64,000 nucleotides of DNA from Micromonospora sp. MA102 (GTDB lineage Bacteria > Actinomycetota > Actinomycetes > Mycobacteriales > Micromonosporaceae), in NCBI RefSeq assembly GCF_025460765.1, contig NZ_JAMWEG010000005.1, forward strand, positions 1 through 64,000. Direction: 5' to 3'. Below are positions 52,007 to 60,863 of the stretch, one piece after another. Made by a program: the position numbers and the translations under genes. The notes beneath the pieces are model-generated. The model did no database searches. It saw nothing but the letters and a program-made list of their open reading frames with translations, and was not told where the DNA came from. How positions within the stretch are numbered: the stretch's first letter is position 1; the number at the start of each line of letters is the position of its first letter.

Positions 52007-54064
52007 TTGACCGCACAGCCTGAGACCCTGTACGGGGCCGACGACCTGACGCACCTGGAGGGCCTCGACGCCGTCCGGAAGCGCCCCGGCATGTACATCG
52101 GCTCGACCGACAGCCGTGGCGTGGGTCACCTCGTCAACGAGATCCTCGACAACTCGACCGACGAGGGTGTCGCGGGTCACGCCAAGAAGGTCGACGTCAT
52201 CCTGCACGCCGACGGCTCGGTGCGGGTCGACGACGACGGCCGCGGCATCCCGACCGACGTGCACGCCAAGTCCGGGATCTCGGGCGTCGAGCTGGTGCTG
52301 ACCCGGCTGCACGCGGGCGGCAAGTTCGGCGGCTCCGGCTACAAGACCTCCGGCGGCCTGCACGGCGTGGGCGCCTCGGCCGTGAACGCGCTCTCCCGGC
52401 GGTTCGACGTCACGGTCCGCCGCAGCGGCAAGATCCACTCGATGTCGTTCCGGCACGGCGTACCCGGGATCTTCGACGGCGACGGCCCCGACGCGCCGTT
52501 CACGCCCGGCCCCGGGTTGCAGGTCGTCGGCGCCATGAAGCGCGGCCAGCGCACCGGCACCTCCATCCGCTGGTGGCACGACCCGCGCTACTTCGAGACC
52601 GGCGCGGCACTGGACACCGAGGCGGTCCGGCTCAAGCTGCGCAACACCGCCTTCCTCGTCCCCGGCGTGGCCTACCGGCTGCGCGACGAGACCGGCGAGA
52701 AGGCCGTCGAGGAGAGCTTCCACTTCCCCAACGGCCTCACCGACATGGTGGATTACCTCGCCCCGGCCGGCGACCGCCCGGTCTCCGGCACCCTGCTGGT
52801 CACCGGCGAGGGGACCTACCGGGAGAACGCCGCCGACGCCAACGGCGTCATGCAGTCCAACGTGCAGCGCCGGGCCGAGATCGAGGTGGCGTTCCGCTGG
52901 GGCACCGGCTACGAGCGCACCGTCGAGTGCTTCACCAACACGATCCGCAACGCCCACGGCGGCACCCACCGCAAGGGCTTCGAGCGGGCCCTGGCGCGCA
53001 CCCTGGCCGAGGCCGCCCGCAACACCCGTGGCCTGCTCAAGCCCAAGGAGGATGCGCCCACCCTGGACGACGTCCTGGAGGGCATGACCGCGGTGGTGCA
53101 CGTGCGGATCCCCGAGCCGCAGTTCACCTCGCAGACCAAGGACGAGCTGTCCACCGCGGGCATCACCAAGGTGCTCCAGGGCCTGGTCGAGGCGCACCTC
53201 AAGGCCTGGCTGGAGGACCGGCGGACCAAGGCCGAGGCCCGCACGGTGCTCCAGAAGATCGTCGACGCGGCCCGGGTCCGGCTCACCCAGAAGCAGCAGA
53301 AGGACGCCGCTCGGCGCAAGACCGCCCTGGAGGGCGCGTCGATGCCGGCCAAGCTTGTCGACTGCCGGGCCACCGGGGTGGACCGCAGCGAACTGTTCAT
53401 CGTGGAGGGTGACAGCGCCCTGGGCACCAGCCGGATGGCCCGCTCCTCGGAATACCAGGCGCTGCTGCCGATCCGCGGCAAGATCCTCAACGTGCAGAAG
53501 GCGAACCTCCAGCAGGTGCTCGACAACGCCGAGTGCGCGGCGATCGTGCAGGTGCTGGGAGCCGGCTCGGGGCGCACCTTCGACCTCTCGGCGCTGCGCT
53601 ACGGCCGGGTGCTCATCATGGCCGACGCGGACGTGGACGGCGCGCACATCCGGACCCTGCTCATCACGCTCTTCGCCCGTTACATGCGGCCGCTGATCGA
53701 GGCGGGCCGGCTCTATGCGGCCATGCCGCCCCTGCACAAGATCACCACGAGGGGGCGCAACCCGCAGACCGTCTACACCTACACCCAGGCCGAGATGGAG
53801 GCGACGGTCCGCAAGCTGGAGAAGGCCGGCAAGCAGATCGTCACGCCCATCCCGCGGTTCAAGGGTCTCGGTGAGATGGACGCCGACGAGCTGTGGGAGA
53901 CCACCATGAACCCGGCCACCCGGGCGGTCCGCCGCATCACCCTCGACGACGTCGAGGCCGCCGAGCGGATCCTCGAACTGCTCATGGGGGAGAAGGTCGA
54001 GCCCCGCCGCAACTGGCTCATCGACTCGGCCGACCGGGTCGACCGCGACGCCATCGACGCCTGA
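52007..54064 (+). CDS. parE: Topoisomerase IV / second gyrase subunit B
   Basis: A 685-residue type IIA ATPase subunit. The GHKL ATPase (about 15-215) has EILDNSTDEG and GLHGVGASAVNALS. The transducer follows, and the TOPRIM domain (about 455-570) shows the E-G-D-S and D-A-D-V-D-G metal motifs, then PRFKGLGEMDADELWETTMNP. It matches the paralogous GyrB of Streptomyces rather than the replication-origin GyrB. TTG 52007 is chosen because GGGAG lies 9 nt upstream and no in-frame ATG or GTG stands between the promoter and the conserved start. parC follows after 31 nt. Confidence 0.93.
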   Translation: MTAQPETLYGADDLTHLEGLDAVRKRPGMYIGSTDSRGVGHLVNEILDNSTDEGVAGHAKKVDVILHADGSVRVDDDGRGIPTDVHAKSGISGVELVLTRLHAGGKFGGSGYKTSGGLHGVGASAVNALSRRFDVTVRRSGKIHSMSFRHGVPGIFDGDGPDAPFTPGPGLQVVGAMKRGQRTGTSIRWWHDPRYFETGAALDTEAVRLKLRNTAFLVPGVAYRLRDETGEKAVEESFHFPNGLTDMVDYLAPAGDRPVSGTLLVTGEGTYRENAADANGVMQSNVQRRAEIEVAFRWGTGYERTVECFTNTIRNAHGGTHRKGFERALARTLAEAARNTRGLLKPKEDAPTLDDVLEGMTAVVHVRIPEPQFTSQTKDELSTAGITKVLQGLVEAHLKAWLEDRRTKAEARTVLQKIVDAARVRLTQKQQKDAARRKTALEGASMPAKLVDCRATGVDRSELFIVEGDSALGTSRMARSSEYQALLPIRGKILNVQKANLQQVLDNAECAAIVQVLGAGSGRTFDLSALRYGRVLIMADADVDGAHIRTLLITLFARYMRPLIEAGRLYAAMPPLHKITTRGRNPQTVYTYTQAEMEATVRKLEKAGKQIVTPIPRFKGLGEMDADELWETTMNPATRAVRRITLDDVEAAERILELLMGEKVEPRRNWLIDSADRVDRDAIDA

Positions 54065-54095
54065 CCACCGGGTTCTTCGAAGGGAAAGCTGAACC

Positions 54096-56585
54096 ATGGC
54101 ACGCCGCAAGGACGACCGCGCCAAGGCGGATCTCTCCGCCTTCGACCAGGCCGGCGCCCGGGTCTTCGACAACCCGCTGGTCACCGAGGTGTCGGACTCC
54201 TACCTGGAATACGCCTTCTCGGTCATCCACTCGCGGGCCCTGCCCGACGCCCGGGACGGGCTCAAGCCGGTGCACCGGCGCATCCTCTGGTCCATGTACG
54301 AGCAGGGCCACCGCCCCGACCGCGGGCACGTGAAGTCGGCCCGGATCGTCGGCGACGTCATGGGCAAGTACCACCCGCACGGCGACGCGGCGATCTACGA
54401 CGCGATGGTCCGGCTCGCCCAGGACTTCTCGCTGAACGTGCCGCTGATCGACGGGCACGGCAACTTCGGCTCGCCCGACGACGGCCCGGCCGCCGCCCGC
54501 TACACCGAGGCGCGCATGTCCCGCGAGGCCATGCTGCTCGTCGGTGAGCTGGGCGAGGACACCGTCGACGTCGAGCCCAACTACGACGGCTCGCTGACCC
54601 AGCCCACCGTGCTGCCGGCGGCCTTCCCGAACCTGCTGGTCAACGGCGCGTCCGGGATCGCGGTCGGCATGGCCACCAACATGATCCCGCACAACCTGGC
54701 CGAGGTCGTCCACGCCGCCCGCTGGCTGATCAACCACCCGGACGCCACGCTCGACAAGCTCATGGAGTTCGTCCCCGGCCCCGACCTGCCCACCGGCGGG
54801 CTGCTGCTCGGCCTCGACGAGGTGCGCCGGGCCTACGAGACCGGGCGCGGCGTGGTGCGGATGCGGGCCCGGGTGCAGACCGGCCCGCTGGAGGGCAGCC
54901 GGGGCCGGCAGGCCATCACGGTCACCGAACTGCCCTACGGGGTGGGCGCCGAGAAGGTCATCGCCGCCATCACCAACGAGGTCAACAAGACCAAGCGGCT
55001 GACCGGCATCGCCGACGTCAAGGACCTCACCGACCGGGAGAACGGCACCCGGCTGGTCATCGAGTGCAAGGTCGGGGTCAACCCGCAGGCGCTGCTGGCC
55101 GACCTCTGGCGGCTCACCCCGCTGGAGCAGTCCTTCGGCGTGAACAACCTGGTCCTGGTCGACGGCCAGCCGCAGACCCTGGGTCTCAAGCAGCTGCTGG
55201 AGGTCTTCCTCGCCCACCGCTACGAGGTGGTCACCCGGCGCAGCGCGTACCGCAAGCGCAAGCGCGAGGAGCGGCTGCACCTGGTCGACGGCCTGCTGAT
55301 CGCCCTGCTCGACATCGACAAGGTGGTCAAGCTGATCCGGGCCAGCGACGACGCCCAGGCCGCCAAGGACGGCCTCATGCAGAAGTTCAAGCTCTCCGAG
55401 ATCCAGGCCACCTACATCCTGGACACCCCGCTGCGCCGGCTCACGAAGTACGACCGGCTGGAGCTGGAGGCCGAGCAGGAGAAGCTGCGCGGCGAGATCG
55501 CCGAGCTGTCGAAGATCCTGGACGACCCGAAGGTGCTGCGGAAGCTGGTCTCCGACGAGCTCGGCGCCGTGGTCAAGCAGTTCGGCGCCGACCGCCGCAC
55601 CACGCTGGTCGACGGCGACCTCAAGGAGGTCCTGGCGGCCTCCGTGCCGGCCGGCCCGCTGGAGGTCGCCGACGACCCCTGCCAGGTCATCCTCTCCGCC
55701 ACCGGGCTGGTCGCCCGCACCGCGGCCGAGTCGGAGGAGGCCGCCGAGGCGCGCCGGCGCAGCGGCCGGGTCAAGCACGACGCCGTACGCGCGGTGGTGC
55801 ACTCGACCGCCCGCGGCCGGGTGCTCCTGGTGACCAGCGCCGGGCGGGCCTTCAAGATCGACGTCTTGCCGCTGCCGGTGCTGCCCGAGCAGTCCGGCAC
55901 GGTGTCGTTGCGCGGCGGCATGTCCGCCGCCGAGCTGGTGCCGCTGGAGCAGGGCGAGACGGTCGTCGGGCTGGCCCCGCTCGGCCCGCCCGCCGAGGGC
56001 TCGCCCGGCCTGGCGCTCGGCACCCGGCACGGCGTGGTGAAGGTCTGCGCGCCCGAGTGGCCGGTCCGCTCGGACGAGTTCGAGGTGATCTCGCTGCGCG
56101 ACGGCGACGAGGTGGTCGGGGCGACCTGGCTCACCAACGGGGCGGAGACCCTGGCGTTCGTCTCCTCGGAGGCGTCGCTGCTGCGCTTCGCGGCGTCGGT
56201 GGTCCGGCCGCAGGGCATCAAGGGCGGCGGCATGGCCGGCATCAGCCTGCCGGCCGGGGCGCGGGTGGTCTTCTTCGGCGCGATCCGCACCGACGACCCG
56301 GGCCACGGCGAGCCCATGGTGGTCACCTCGACCGGCGCCACGGTCAAGGTGACGCCGTTCAAGGCGTACCCGGCGAAGGGCCGGGCGACCGGCGGTGTGC
56401 GCGCCCAGCGGTTCCTCAAGGGTGAGCTGGACCTGGCCGTGGCCTGGATCGGCCCGCGCCCGGTAGGGGCCACCGCCACCGGCGACCCGGTCGAGCTGCC
56501 CCCGGCCGACCCCCGCCGCGACGGCTCCGGCTTCGCGGTGATGCTCGGCCCCACGGTGGTCGGCCACCAGATCGACCGCGACTGA
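54096..56585 (+). CDS. parC: Topoisomerase IV / second gyrase subunit A
   Basis: An 829-residue DNA-cleaving subunit. The N-terminal core has DARDGLKPVHRRILW, GKYHPHGDAAIYDAMVR and the catalytic tyrosine (Tyr136) in PAAARYTEARM. The C-terminal beta-pinwheel (about 500-829) contains GRA-F/K-type repeats. The quinolone-contact positions corresponding to E. coli GyrA Ser83/Asp87 are Ala98/Asp102, with Ala99 beside them. It works with ParE (52007) in supercoil relaxation and decatenation. ATG 54096 has GAAGGGA 9-10 nt upstream. A strong terminator follows. Confidence 0.94.
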   Translation: MARRKDDRAKADLSAFDQAGARVFDNPLVTEVSDSYLEYAFSVIHSRALPDARDGLKPVHRRILWSMYEQGHRPDRGHVKSARIVGDVMGKYHPHGDAAIYDAMVRLAQDFSLNVPLIDGHGNFGSPDDGPAAARYTEARMSREAMLLVGELGEDTVDVEPNYDGSLTQPTVLPAAFPNLLVNGASGIAVGMATNMIPHNLAEVVHAARWLINHPDATLDKLMEFVPGPDLPTGGLLLGLDEVRRAYETGRGVVRMRARVQTGPLEGSRGRQAITVTELPYGVGAEKVIAAITNEVNKTKRLTGIADVKDLTDRENGTRLVIECKVGVNPQALLADLWRLTPLEQSFGVNNLVLVDGQPQTLGLKQLLEVFLAHRYEVVTRRSAYRKRKREERLHLVDGLLIALLDIDKVVKLIRASDDAQAAKDGLMQKFKLSEIQATYILDTPLRRLTKYDRLELEAEQEKLRGEIAELSKILDDPKVLRKLVSDELGAVVKQFGADRRTTLVDGDLKEVLAASVPAGPLEVADDPCQVILSATGLVARTAAESEEAAEARRRSGRVKHDAVRAVVHSTARGRVLLVTSAGRAFKIDVLPLPVLPEQSGTVSLRGGMSAAELVPLEQGETVVGLAPLGPPAEGSPGLALGTRHGVVKVCAPEWPVRSDEFEVISLRDGDEVVGATWLTNGAETLAFVSSEASLLRFAASVVRPQGIKGGGMAGISLPAGARVVFFGAIRTDDPGHGEPMVVTSTGATVKVTPFKAYPAKGRATGGVRAQRFLKGELDLAVAWIGPRPVGATATGDPVELPPADPRRDGSGFAVMLGPTVVGHQIDRD

Positions 56586-56597
56586 CCGTCGCGCGAA

Positions 56598-56626
56598 GGG
56601 GCCCCGCGGCATGGCCGCGGGGCCCC
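56598..56626 (+). terminator. Terminator of parE-parC
   Basis: GGGGCCCCGCGGC pairs with GCCGCGGGGCCCC across an ATG triloop (13-bp perfect stem), 12 nt past the stop. Confidence 0.85.
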
Positions 56627-56666
56627 TGCGCACACCACCCGCGCACCCCACCCCACCCCTCCCGGC

Positions 56667-56727
56667 GTTGATCATGAAGTTGTTGCCCTCGGGCCCGGCG
56701 TGTCGTGACAACAACTTCATGATCAAC
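56667..56727. repeat. Perfect 19-bp inverted repeat, AT-rich
   Basis: GTTGATCATGAAGTTGTTG (56667-56685) and its exact reverse complement (56709-56727) are separated by 23 nt. The arms are 37% G+C in a region above 70%. It stands between the parC terminator and the stop of the convergent permease gene. It may belong to a dispersed element; I recall similar GATCATGAAGTT motifs in Micromonosporaceae intergenic regions but could not search. Confidence 0.85.
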
Positions 56728-56767
56728 GGCGCGGGGGCCGGCGGCCGGGGCGGGGCGGGGAGGGTGG

Positions 56768-58105
56768 TCAGAGTTCGGGTTCGGGGCCTTGGCGGGTCGT
56801 CGGGGTGGTGCCGCGGAGGTGGGCGATCAGGCGCATGCCGTGGTAGATCACCAGGGCGGCGGCGGTGCCCAGGGCGATGCCGTTGAACGAGAGGTCGCCG
56901 GCGGTCAGCGTGTAGTTGGCGGCGCCGACGATCACGGCGACCGCCGCCGTCATGAGGTTGACCGGGTCGTGGAAGTCCACCCGGTTCTCGATCCAGATGC
57001 GGGCGCCCAGCACGGCGATGAGGCCGTACAGGGCCGTGGTGGCGCCGCCCAGCACCCCGGCCGGCACGGTGAGGATCAGCGCGCCGAACTTCGGGCAGAG
57101 CCCGAGCAGCACCGCCGCGAACCCCGCCACCCAGTACGCCGCCGTCGAGTAGACCCGGGTCGCCGCCATCACGCCGATGTTCTCCGCGTACGTGGTGGTG
57201 CCGGAGCCGCCGCCGGAGCCGGCCAGCACGGTGGCGATGCCGTCGCCGAGGAACGCCCGGCCCATGTCCCGGTCCAGGTTCCGCCCGGTCATCGCGGCGA
57301 CCGCCTTCACGTGCCCCGCGTTCTCCGCGATCAGCACCAGGATCACCGGGATGACCAGCACCACGGCGCGCAGGCCGAAGCTCGGGGCGTGGAACTGCGG
57401 CAGGCCCACCCAGGCGGCCTCCTTCAGCGTGGTGACCGCCGTCGAATCGAGCTGGCCGAGCAGCGCCGCCAGCACCCAGCCGACCACGACGCCGACCAGG
57501 ATCGACAGCCGGGCCAGGAAGCCGCGGAAGAGCACCGTGGTGACCAGGATGGCGACCAGGGTGATCACCGCGATCAGCGGCTGCGCCTTGACGCCGGTGC
57601 CGCTGCCGCCGCCGTCCCAGGCCACGGGGGCCAGGTTGAGCCCGATGAGGGCCACGATGGCGCCGGTCACCACCGGCGGCATCAGGGCGTCGATCCAGCG
57701 CGCCCCGGCCAGTTGCACCACCACGCCGACCAGCGCCAGCGCGACGCCGGCGACCACGATGCCGCCGAGCGCCGCGCCGATGCCGCCGTCGGTCTTCGCG
57801 GCCAGCACCGGGGCGATGAAGGCGAACGACGACCCGAGGTACGAGGGCAGCCGGTTGCCGGTGATCAGCAGGAACAGCAGCGTGCCGAGCCCGGAGAAGA
57901 AGAGCGTGGTGGCCGGCGGGAAGCCGGTGATCAGCGGCACCGTGAAGGTGGCGCCGAACATGGCGACCACGTGCTGCACGCCGACCCCGACGGTGCGCGG
58001 CCAGGACAGCCGCTCGCCGGGGTGGACCACGTCGCCGGGGGTCACGGAGCGGCCGTCGCCGTGCAGGGTCCAGGGGGACCAGCGGGAGGTGGGGGACTGG
58101 GTCAT
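56768..58105 (-). CDS. NCS2 uracil/xanthine permease
   Basis: A 445-residue membrane protein with about 14 helices. VGVGVQHVVAMFGATFTVPLI at the N terminus and GGGSGTTTYAENIGV (the NCS2 signature, UraA/RutG branch) place it among uracil-proton symporters, with KFGALILTVPAGVLGGATTAL later. ATG 58105 has GAAGGG 6 nt upstream. It is the only nucleobase gene here. No pyrimidine-sensing leader was recognised. Confidence 0.93.
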   Translation of the reverse strand: MTQSPTSRWSPWTLHGDGRSVTPGDVVHPGERLSWPRTVGVGVQHVVAMFGATFTVPLITGFPPATTLFFSGLGTLLFLLITGNRLPSYLGSSFAFIAPVLAAKTDGGIGAALGGIVVAGVALALVGVVVQLAGARWIDALMPPVVTGAIVALIGLNLAPVAWDGGGSGTGVKAQPLIAVITLVAILVTTVLFRGFLARLSILVGVVVGWVLAALLGQLDSTAVTTLKEAAWVGLPQFHAPSFGLRAVVLVIPVILVLIAENAGHVKAVAAMTGRNLDRDMGRAFLGDGIATVLAGSGGGSGTTTYAENIGVMAATRVYSTAAYWVAGFAAVLLGLCPKFGALILTVPAGVLGGATTALYGLIAVLGARIWIENRVDFHDPVNLMTAAVAVIVGAANYTLTAGDLSFNGIALGTAAALVIYHGMRLIAHLRGTTPTTRQGPEPEL

Positions 58106-58167
58106 GGCAGCCCTTCGCGTCGTCAGGTGACGGGGGCGTGATCGACCCTGAGAGTTGTTTCTAGCAC

Positions 58168-58190
58168 GGCCCCGGGCCGGGCCCGGGGCC
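58168..58190 (-). terminator. Terminator of the AlkB-like gene
   Basis: GGCCCCGGGC and GCCCGGGGCC form a 10-bp stem with a 3-nt loop, 9 nt past the stop codon at 58200. Confidence 0.75.
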
Positions 58191-58199
58191 GGCTCGGCG

Positions 58200-58838
58200 T
58201 CAGGCCACGCCGGCGGGGCGGAACTGGACGCTGACCCGGGGGCCGACCGGCCGGGCCGTCTTCGGGACGGCGTGCTCCCAGGTGCGCTGGCAGGACCCGC
58301 CCATCACCACGAGGTCGCCGTGGCCGAGCGGGAAGCGCAGGCTGGTCCCCCCGCCGCCGCGGGGGCGCAGCAGCAGCGGCCGGGGCGAGCCGAACGAGAC
58401 GATGGCCACCAGGGTGTCGGTGTGCGCGGAGCGGCCCAGGGTGTCGCCGTGCCAGGCCACGCTGTCCCGGCCGTCCCGGTAGAGGCACATGCCGGCCGTC
58501 ACGAAGGGCTCGCCCAGCTCGGCCGCGTAGTGCCGGGTGAGCGTGTCGCGCGCCGTGGTGAGCACCGGATGCGGGAGTTGCCGGCCGGCGGCGTACCAGC
58601 AGAGCAAACGGGGGACGTCGACCTCGGCGTCGTACATGGTGCGGCGCTCGGCCCGCCACGGCACCTCGTGCAGCAGCGTGTCGAGCACCGCGTCGGAGCC
58701 CGCCACCCAGCCGGGCAGGTGGTCGACCCAGGCGCCCCGGCTCAGCTCGTGCCGGCGCACCCGGCCGGCGAGCGGGCCCAGGGTGGGACCCTGCGCGGCG
58801 AAGTCGAGCATCGAGGGCTGGTACGCGACGTCGGACAC
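58200..58838 (-). CDS. AlkB-like 2-oxoglutarate/Fe(II) dioxygenase
   Basis: A 212-residue protein. VAWHGDTLGR holds the H-x-D iron ligands (near 131-133), EHAVPKT the second histidine and RVSVQFRPAG the R-x5-R-type 2-oxoglutarate contact. GMCLYRDGRDSVAWHGD is typical of bacterial AlkB-family repair enzymes that remove N-alkyl lesions from DNA or RNA. GTG 58838 is 7 nt after TAGGAT, implying a leaderless mRNA. The terminator is at 58168. Confidence 0.9.
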   Translation of the reverse strand: MSDVAYQPSMLDFAAQGPTLGPLAGRVRRHELSRGAWVDHLPGWVAGSDAVLDTLLHEVPWRAERRTMYDAEVDVPRLLCWYAAGRQLPHPVLTTARDTLTRHYAAELGEPFVTAGMCLYRDGRDSVAWHGDTLGRSAHTDTLVAIVSFGSPRPLLLRPRGGGGTSLRFPLGHGDLVVMGGSCQRTWEHAVPKTARPVGPRVSVQFRPAGVA

Positions 58839-58845
58839 GCGCCCG

Positions 58846-58851
58846 ATCCTA
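58846..58851 (-). promoter_or_regulatory. -10 box (TAGGAT) of the AlkB-like gene
   Basis: Minus-strand TAGGAT, 7 nt before GTG 58838. Confidence 0.55.
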
Positions 58852-58942
58852 CCCTGCTCTCGAACAGGCGTACGAGGAATGGCGGGGTTGGCCGGGAACG
58901 GCGGCCCCCGTCGCGCCGGGGGGCGCGGATCCGGACACCGGG

Positions 58943-58948
58943 TAGGGT
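58943..58948 (+). promoter_or_regulatory. -10 box (TAGGGT) of the acyltransferase transcript
   Basis: TAGGGT, with transcription predicted at about 58955-58957, where a GTG codon opens the upstream reading frame. Confidence 0.55.
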
Positions 58949-58956
58949 GCCCGGCG

Positions 58957-59064
58957 GTGGCCCGGCCCGCGGGCGCCGTCGCGGGAGGCCCTCCGGCCGC
59001 CCGCCGACACCCCCGAGGAGGAGCTGTGCCGGTGACCCTGCGGATGGCCGGGTCCCCGGCGTGA
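58957..59064 (+). CDS. Upstream ORF coupled to the acyltransferase gene
   Basis: A 35-codon frame begins at GTG 58957, 8 nt after a TAGGGT box; an internal GTG at 59026 with GAGGAGGAG 2-3 nt upstream gives a 12-codon version. Both end at the TGA (59062-59064) that overlaps the acyltransferase GTG as GTGA. The acyltransferase itself has no ribosome site, so its translation probably depends on this ORF. The peptide (ending LRMAGSPA) may be only a leader. Confidence 0.5.
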   Translation: MARPAGAVAGGPPAARRHPRGGAVPVTLRMAGSPA

Positions 59065-60245
59065 CCAGTGCTCCGGCCGCCCCTCGCGCCACCCGCCTGC
59101 CGTCGCTGACCGGCCTGCGCTGGATCGCCGCCCTGCTGGTCTTCGCCTTCCACGTCGGCACCATGGGGATCGTCGCCCAGCCCGACCTGAAGGCCTTCGT
59201 GGGCACGGCGTTCGGCCTCGGCCTCTCCGGGGTGGAGTTCTTCTTCATCCTCAGTGGATTCGTGCTGGTCTGGTCGTACCGCGACGGCGAGCCCCGCCGC
59301 ACCTTCCTGCGCCGGCGGCTCGCAAAGATCTACCCGAACCACCTGGTGACCTTCGTGGTGGCGCTGGCCGTCGCGTTCTGGTTCGCCGACCCGGTCGCCC
59401 CGTGGGCCGCGGTCGGCAACCTCTTCCTGTTGCAGGCCTGGATCCCCCTGGACGGCTACTTCTACAGCGTCAACAACGTGAGCTGGTCGCTCTCCTGCGA
59501 GCTGGCTTTCTACCTCTGCCTGCCGCTGGTGCTGCCGTGGCTGCGCCGGGCCCGGACCGGCGCGCTGTGGGCGGTCGTGGTCGCCGTGCCGCTGCTCATC
59601 CTGGCACTCTGGCCCGCGCAGCTCCTGGTGCCGGAGGAGAGCCGCTGGTGGTTCACCCAGATCTTCCCGGTCACCCGCTCCTTCGAGTTCTGGCTGGGTG
59701 TGGCGGCCGCCGAGCTGCTGCGCCGGGGCCGCTGGCGCGGCCCGAACCTGACCGTGGCCAGCCTGCTCTTCGTGGCCACCTGGGTGGTGGCCGCGCTGTG
59801 GATCCGCGCCGAGTTCTGGGCGGCCCTGCTCGCGGCGGCCTACCTGCTGGTCATCACGGCGGCGGCGGACGCCGACGTGCGGGGCCGGCCCACGCCGTGG
59901 CGGTCCCGCGCGATGGTCTGGCTCGGCGAGGTCTCCTTCGCCTTCTACCTGGTCCACGTGCTGGTCATGAGGACCGTGCTGCGGCTCACCGGCGACTGGG
60001 GCACCGGCCTGGGCGGCTGGTGGGACCCGCTCGTGGTGCTCGGCTTCCTGCTGCTCAACCTCCTGCTCGCCGCGGCCCTGCACCGCTGGGTGGAGATGCC
60101 TTTGACGCGCCGCCTCGGGCCGTCGCGCCGGGCCCGCCGGGCGCCGGCCGCCGCCGCGCCGGCGCCGCGCGTTCCCGCCCCCCGCGCGGCCCCCGAGACC
60201 CCGGCCAGAAGCGTCGAGTACGCCGGGCGGCGCGACCCGGGCTGA
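59061..60245 (+). CDS. Acyltransferase-3-family integral membrane protein
   Basis: A 394-residue protein with about ten membrane helices. LPSLTGLRWIAALLVFAFHV is the family N-terminal motif with the catalytic histidine, followed by GVEFFFILSGFVLVWSY and the late FAFYLVHVLVMRTVL. Such enzymes move acetyl or other acyl groups onto exported polysaccharides, lipids or antibiotics. The C terminus is a basic, Pro/Ala-rich tail. GTG 59061 overlaps the stop of the upstream ORF. Substrate unknown; a cell-surface glycan is likely. Confidence 0.88.
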   Translation: MTSAPAAPRATRLPSLTGLRWIAALLVFAFHVGTMGIVAQPDLKAFVGTAFGLGLSGVEFFFILSGFVLVWSYRDGEPRRTFLRRRLAKIYPNHLVTFVVALAVAFWFADPVAPWAAVGNLFLLQAWIPLDGYFYSVNNVSWSLSCELAFYLCLPLVLPWLRRARTGALWAVVVAVPLLILALWPAQLLVPEESRWWFTQIFPVTRSFEFWLGVAAAELLRRGRWRGPNLTVASLLFVATWVVAALWIRAEFWAALLAAAYLLVITAAADADVRGRPTPWRSRAMVWLGEVSFAFYLVHVLVMRTVLRLTGDWGTGLGGWWDPLVVLGFLLLNLLLAAALHRWVEMPLTRRLGPSRRARRAPAAAAPAPRVPAPRAAPETPARSVEYAGRRDPG

Positions 60246-60452
60246 GCCGGTGCACCCGCCTCGGCGCCGCCGTCCCGGCCGGACCGGTCGACCGCTCCGG
60301 CGGGGGTTGATGCGCGGCCGAGCACACCACCGCGGGTCCGCCCCGGCTGCGCCCGCCGCCGTCCCCGGCGCCCGCGCCGTCCACCCTGGCCGGTGCCGCG
60401 TGCCGGCGCCGCGACACGCCCGCGCGACGGTGCGATGTGGCGTCATCGGCGG

Positions 60453-60458
60453 TAGTTT
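60453..60458 (+). promoter_or_regulatory. -10 box (TAGTTT)
   Basis: TAGTTT ends 6 nt before GTG 60465, without a ribosome site. Confidence 0.5.
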
Positions 60459-60464
60459 GTACCC

Positions 60465-60863
60465 GTGCTGCCGATCGCGCTCACCTGTCCCGTGTGGTGG
60501 GTGGCGCGCTGGACCGCCCGGACGCTGGCCACTCTGGCCGTGCTCGTCGCCTGCTCGTTCGGCGCGGCCACGCTGCCGCTCGGCGGGCCCGCGACCGCGC
60601 CGGTGGCGGCCACCGTGGTGGCCTCCGCCGAGGGTCTGCCCCTGCGTGCCGACGCCGCCGGGCAGCTCCGGGCCGCAGCCGACCCCGCCACCGCCGGCAC
60701 CGGGCAGGACGTCCGGGGCGAAGCCGTCGACGCGCCGGCCCTGCCGGCGGGTCAGCCCTGGCCGGCGGCGCCCGCGGCCGTGACCCGCGCGGCGGGCCGG
60801 TCGCTCGCCCTGACCGGGCTGGCCCCGGCAACCGTCGGCTCCCGGGCCCCGCCCGCCCGCTGA
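60465..60863 (+). CDS. Unknown small membrane-anchored or secreted protein
   Basis: A 132-residue protein: a hydrophobic N-terminal stretch (about 16-48, TLATLAVLVACSFGAATLPL) that could be a signal or anchor, then an Ala/Pro/Gly-rich low-complexity tail. I recognise no domain. The start is supported by the TAGTTT box 6 nt upstream rather than by conservation, so the gene is moderately certain. The 219 nt before it (60246-60464) contain nothing else I recognise. Confidence 0.5.
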   Translation: MLPIALTCPVWWVARWTARTLATLAVLVACSFGAATLPLGGPATAPVAATVVASAEGLPLRADAAGQLRAAADPATAGTGQDVRGEAVDAPALPAGQPWPAAPAAVTRAAGRSLALTGLAPATVGSRAPPAR

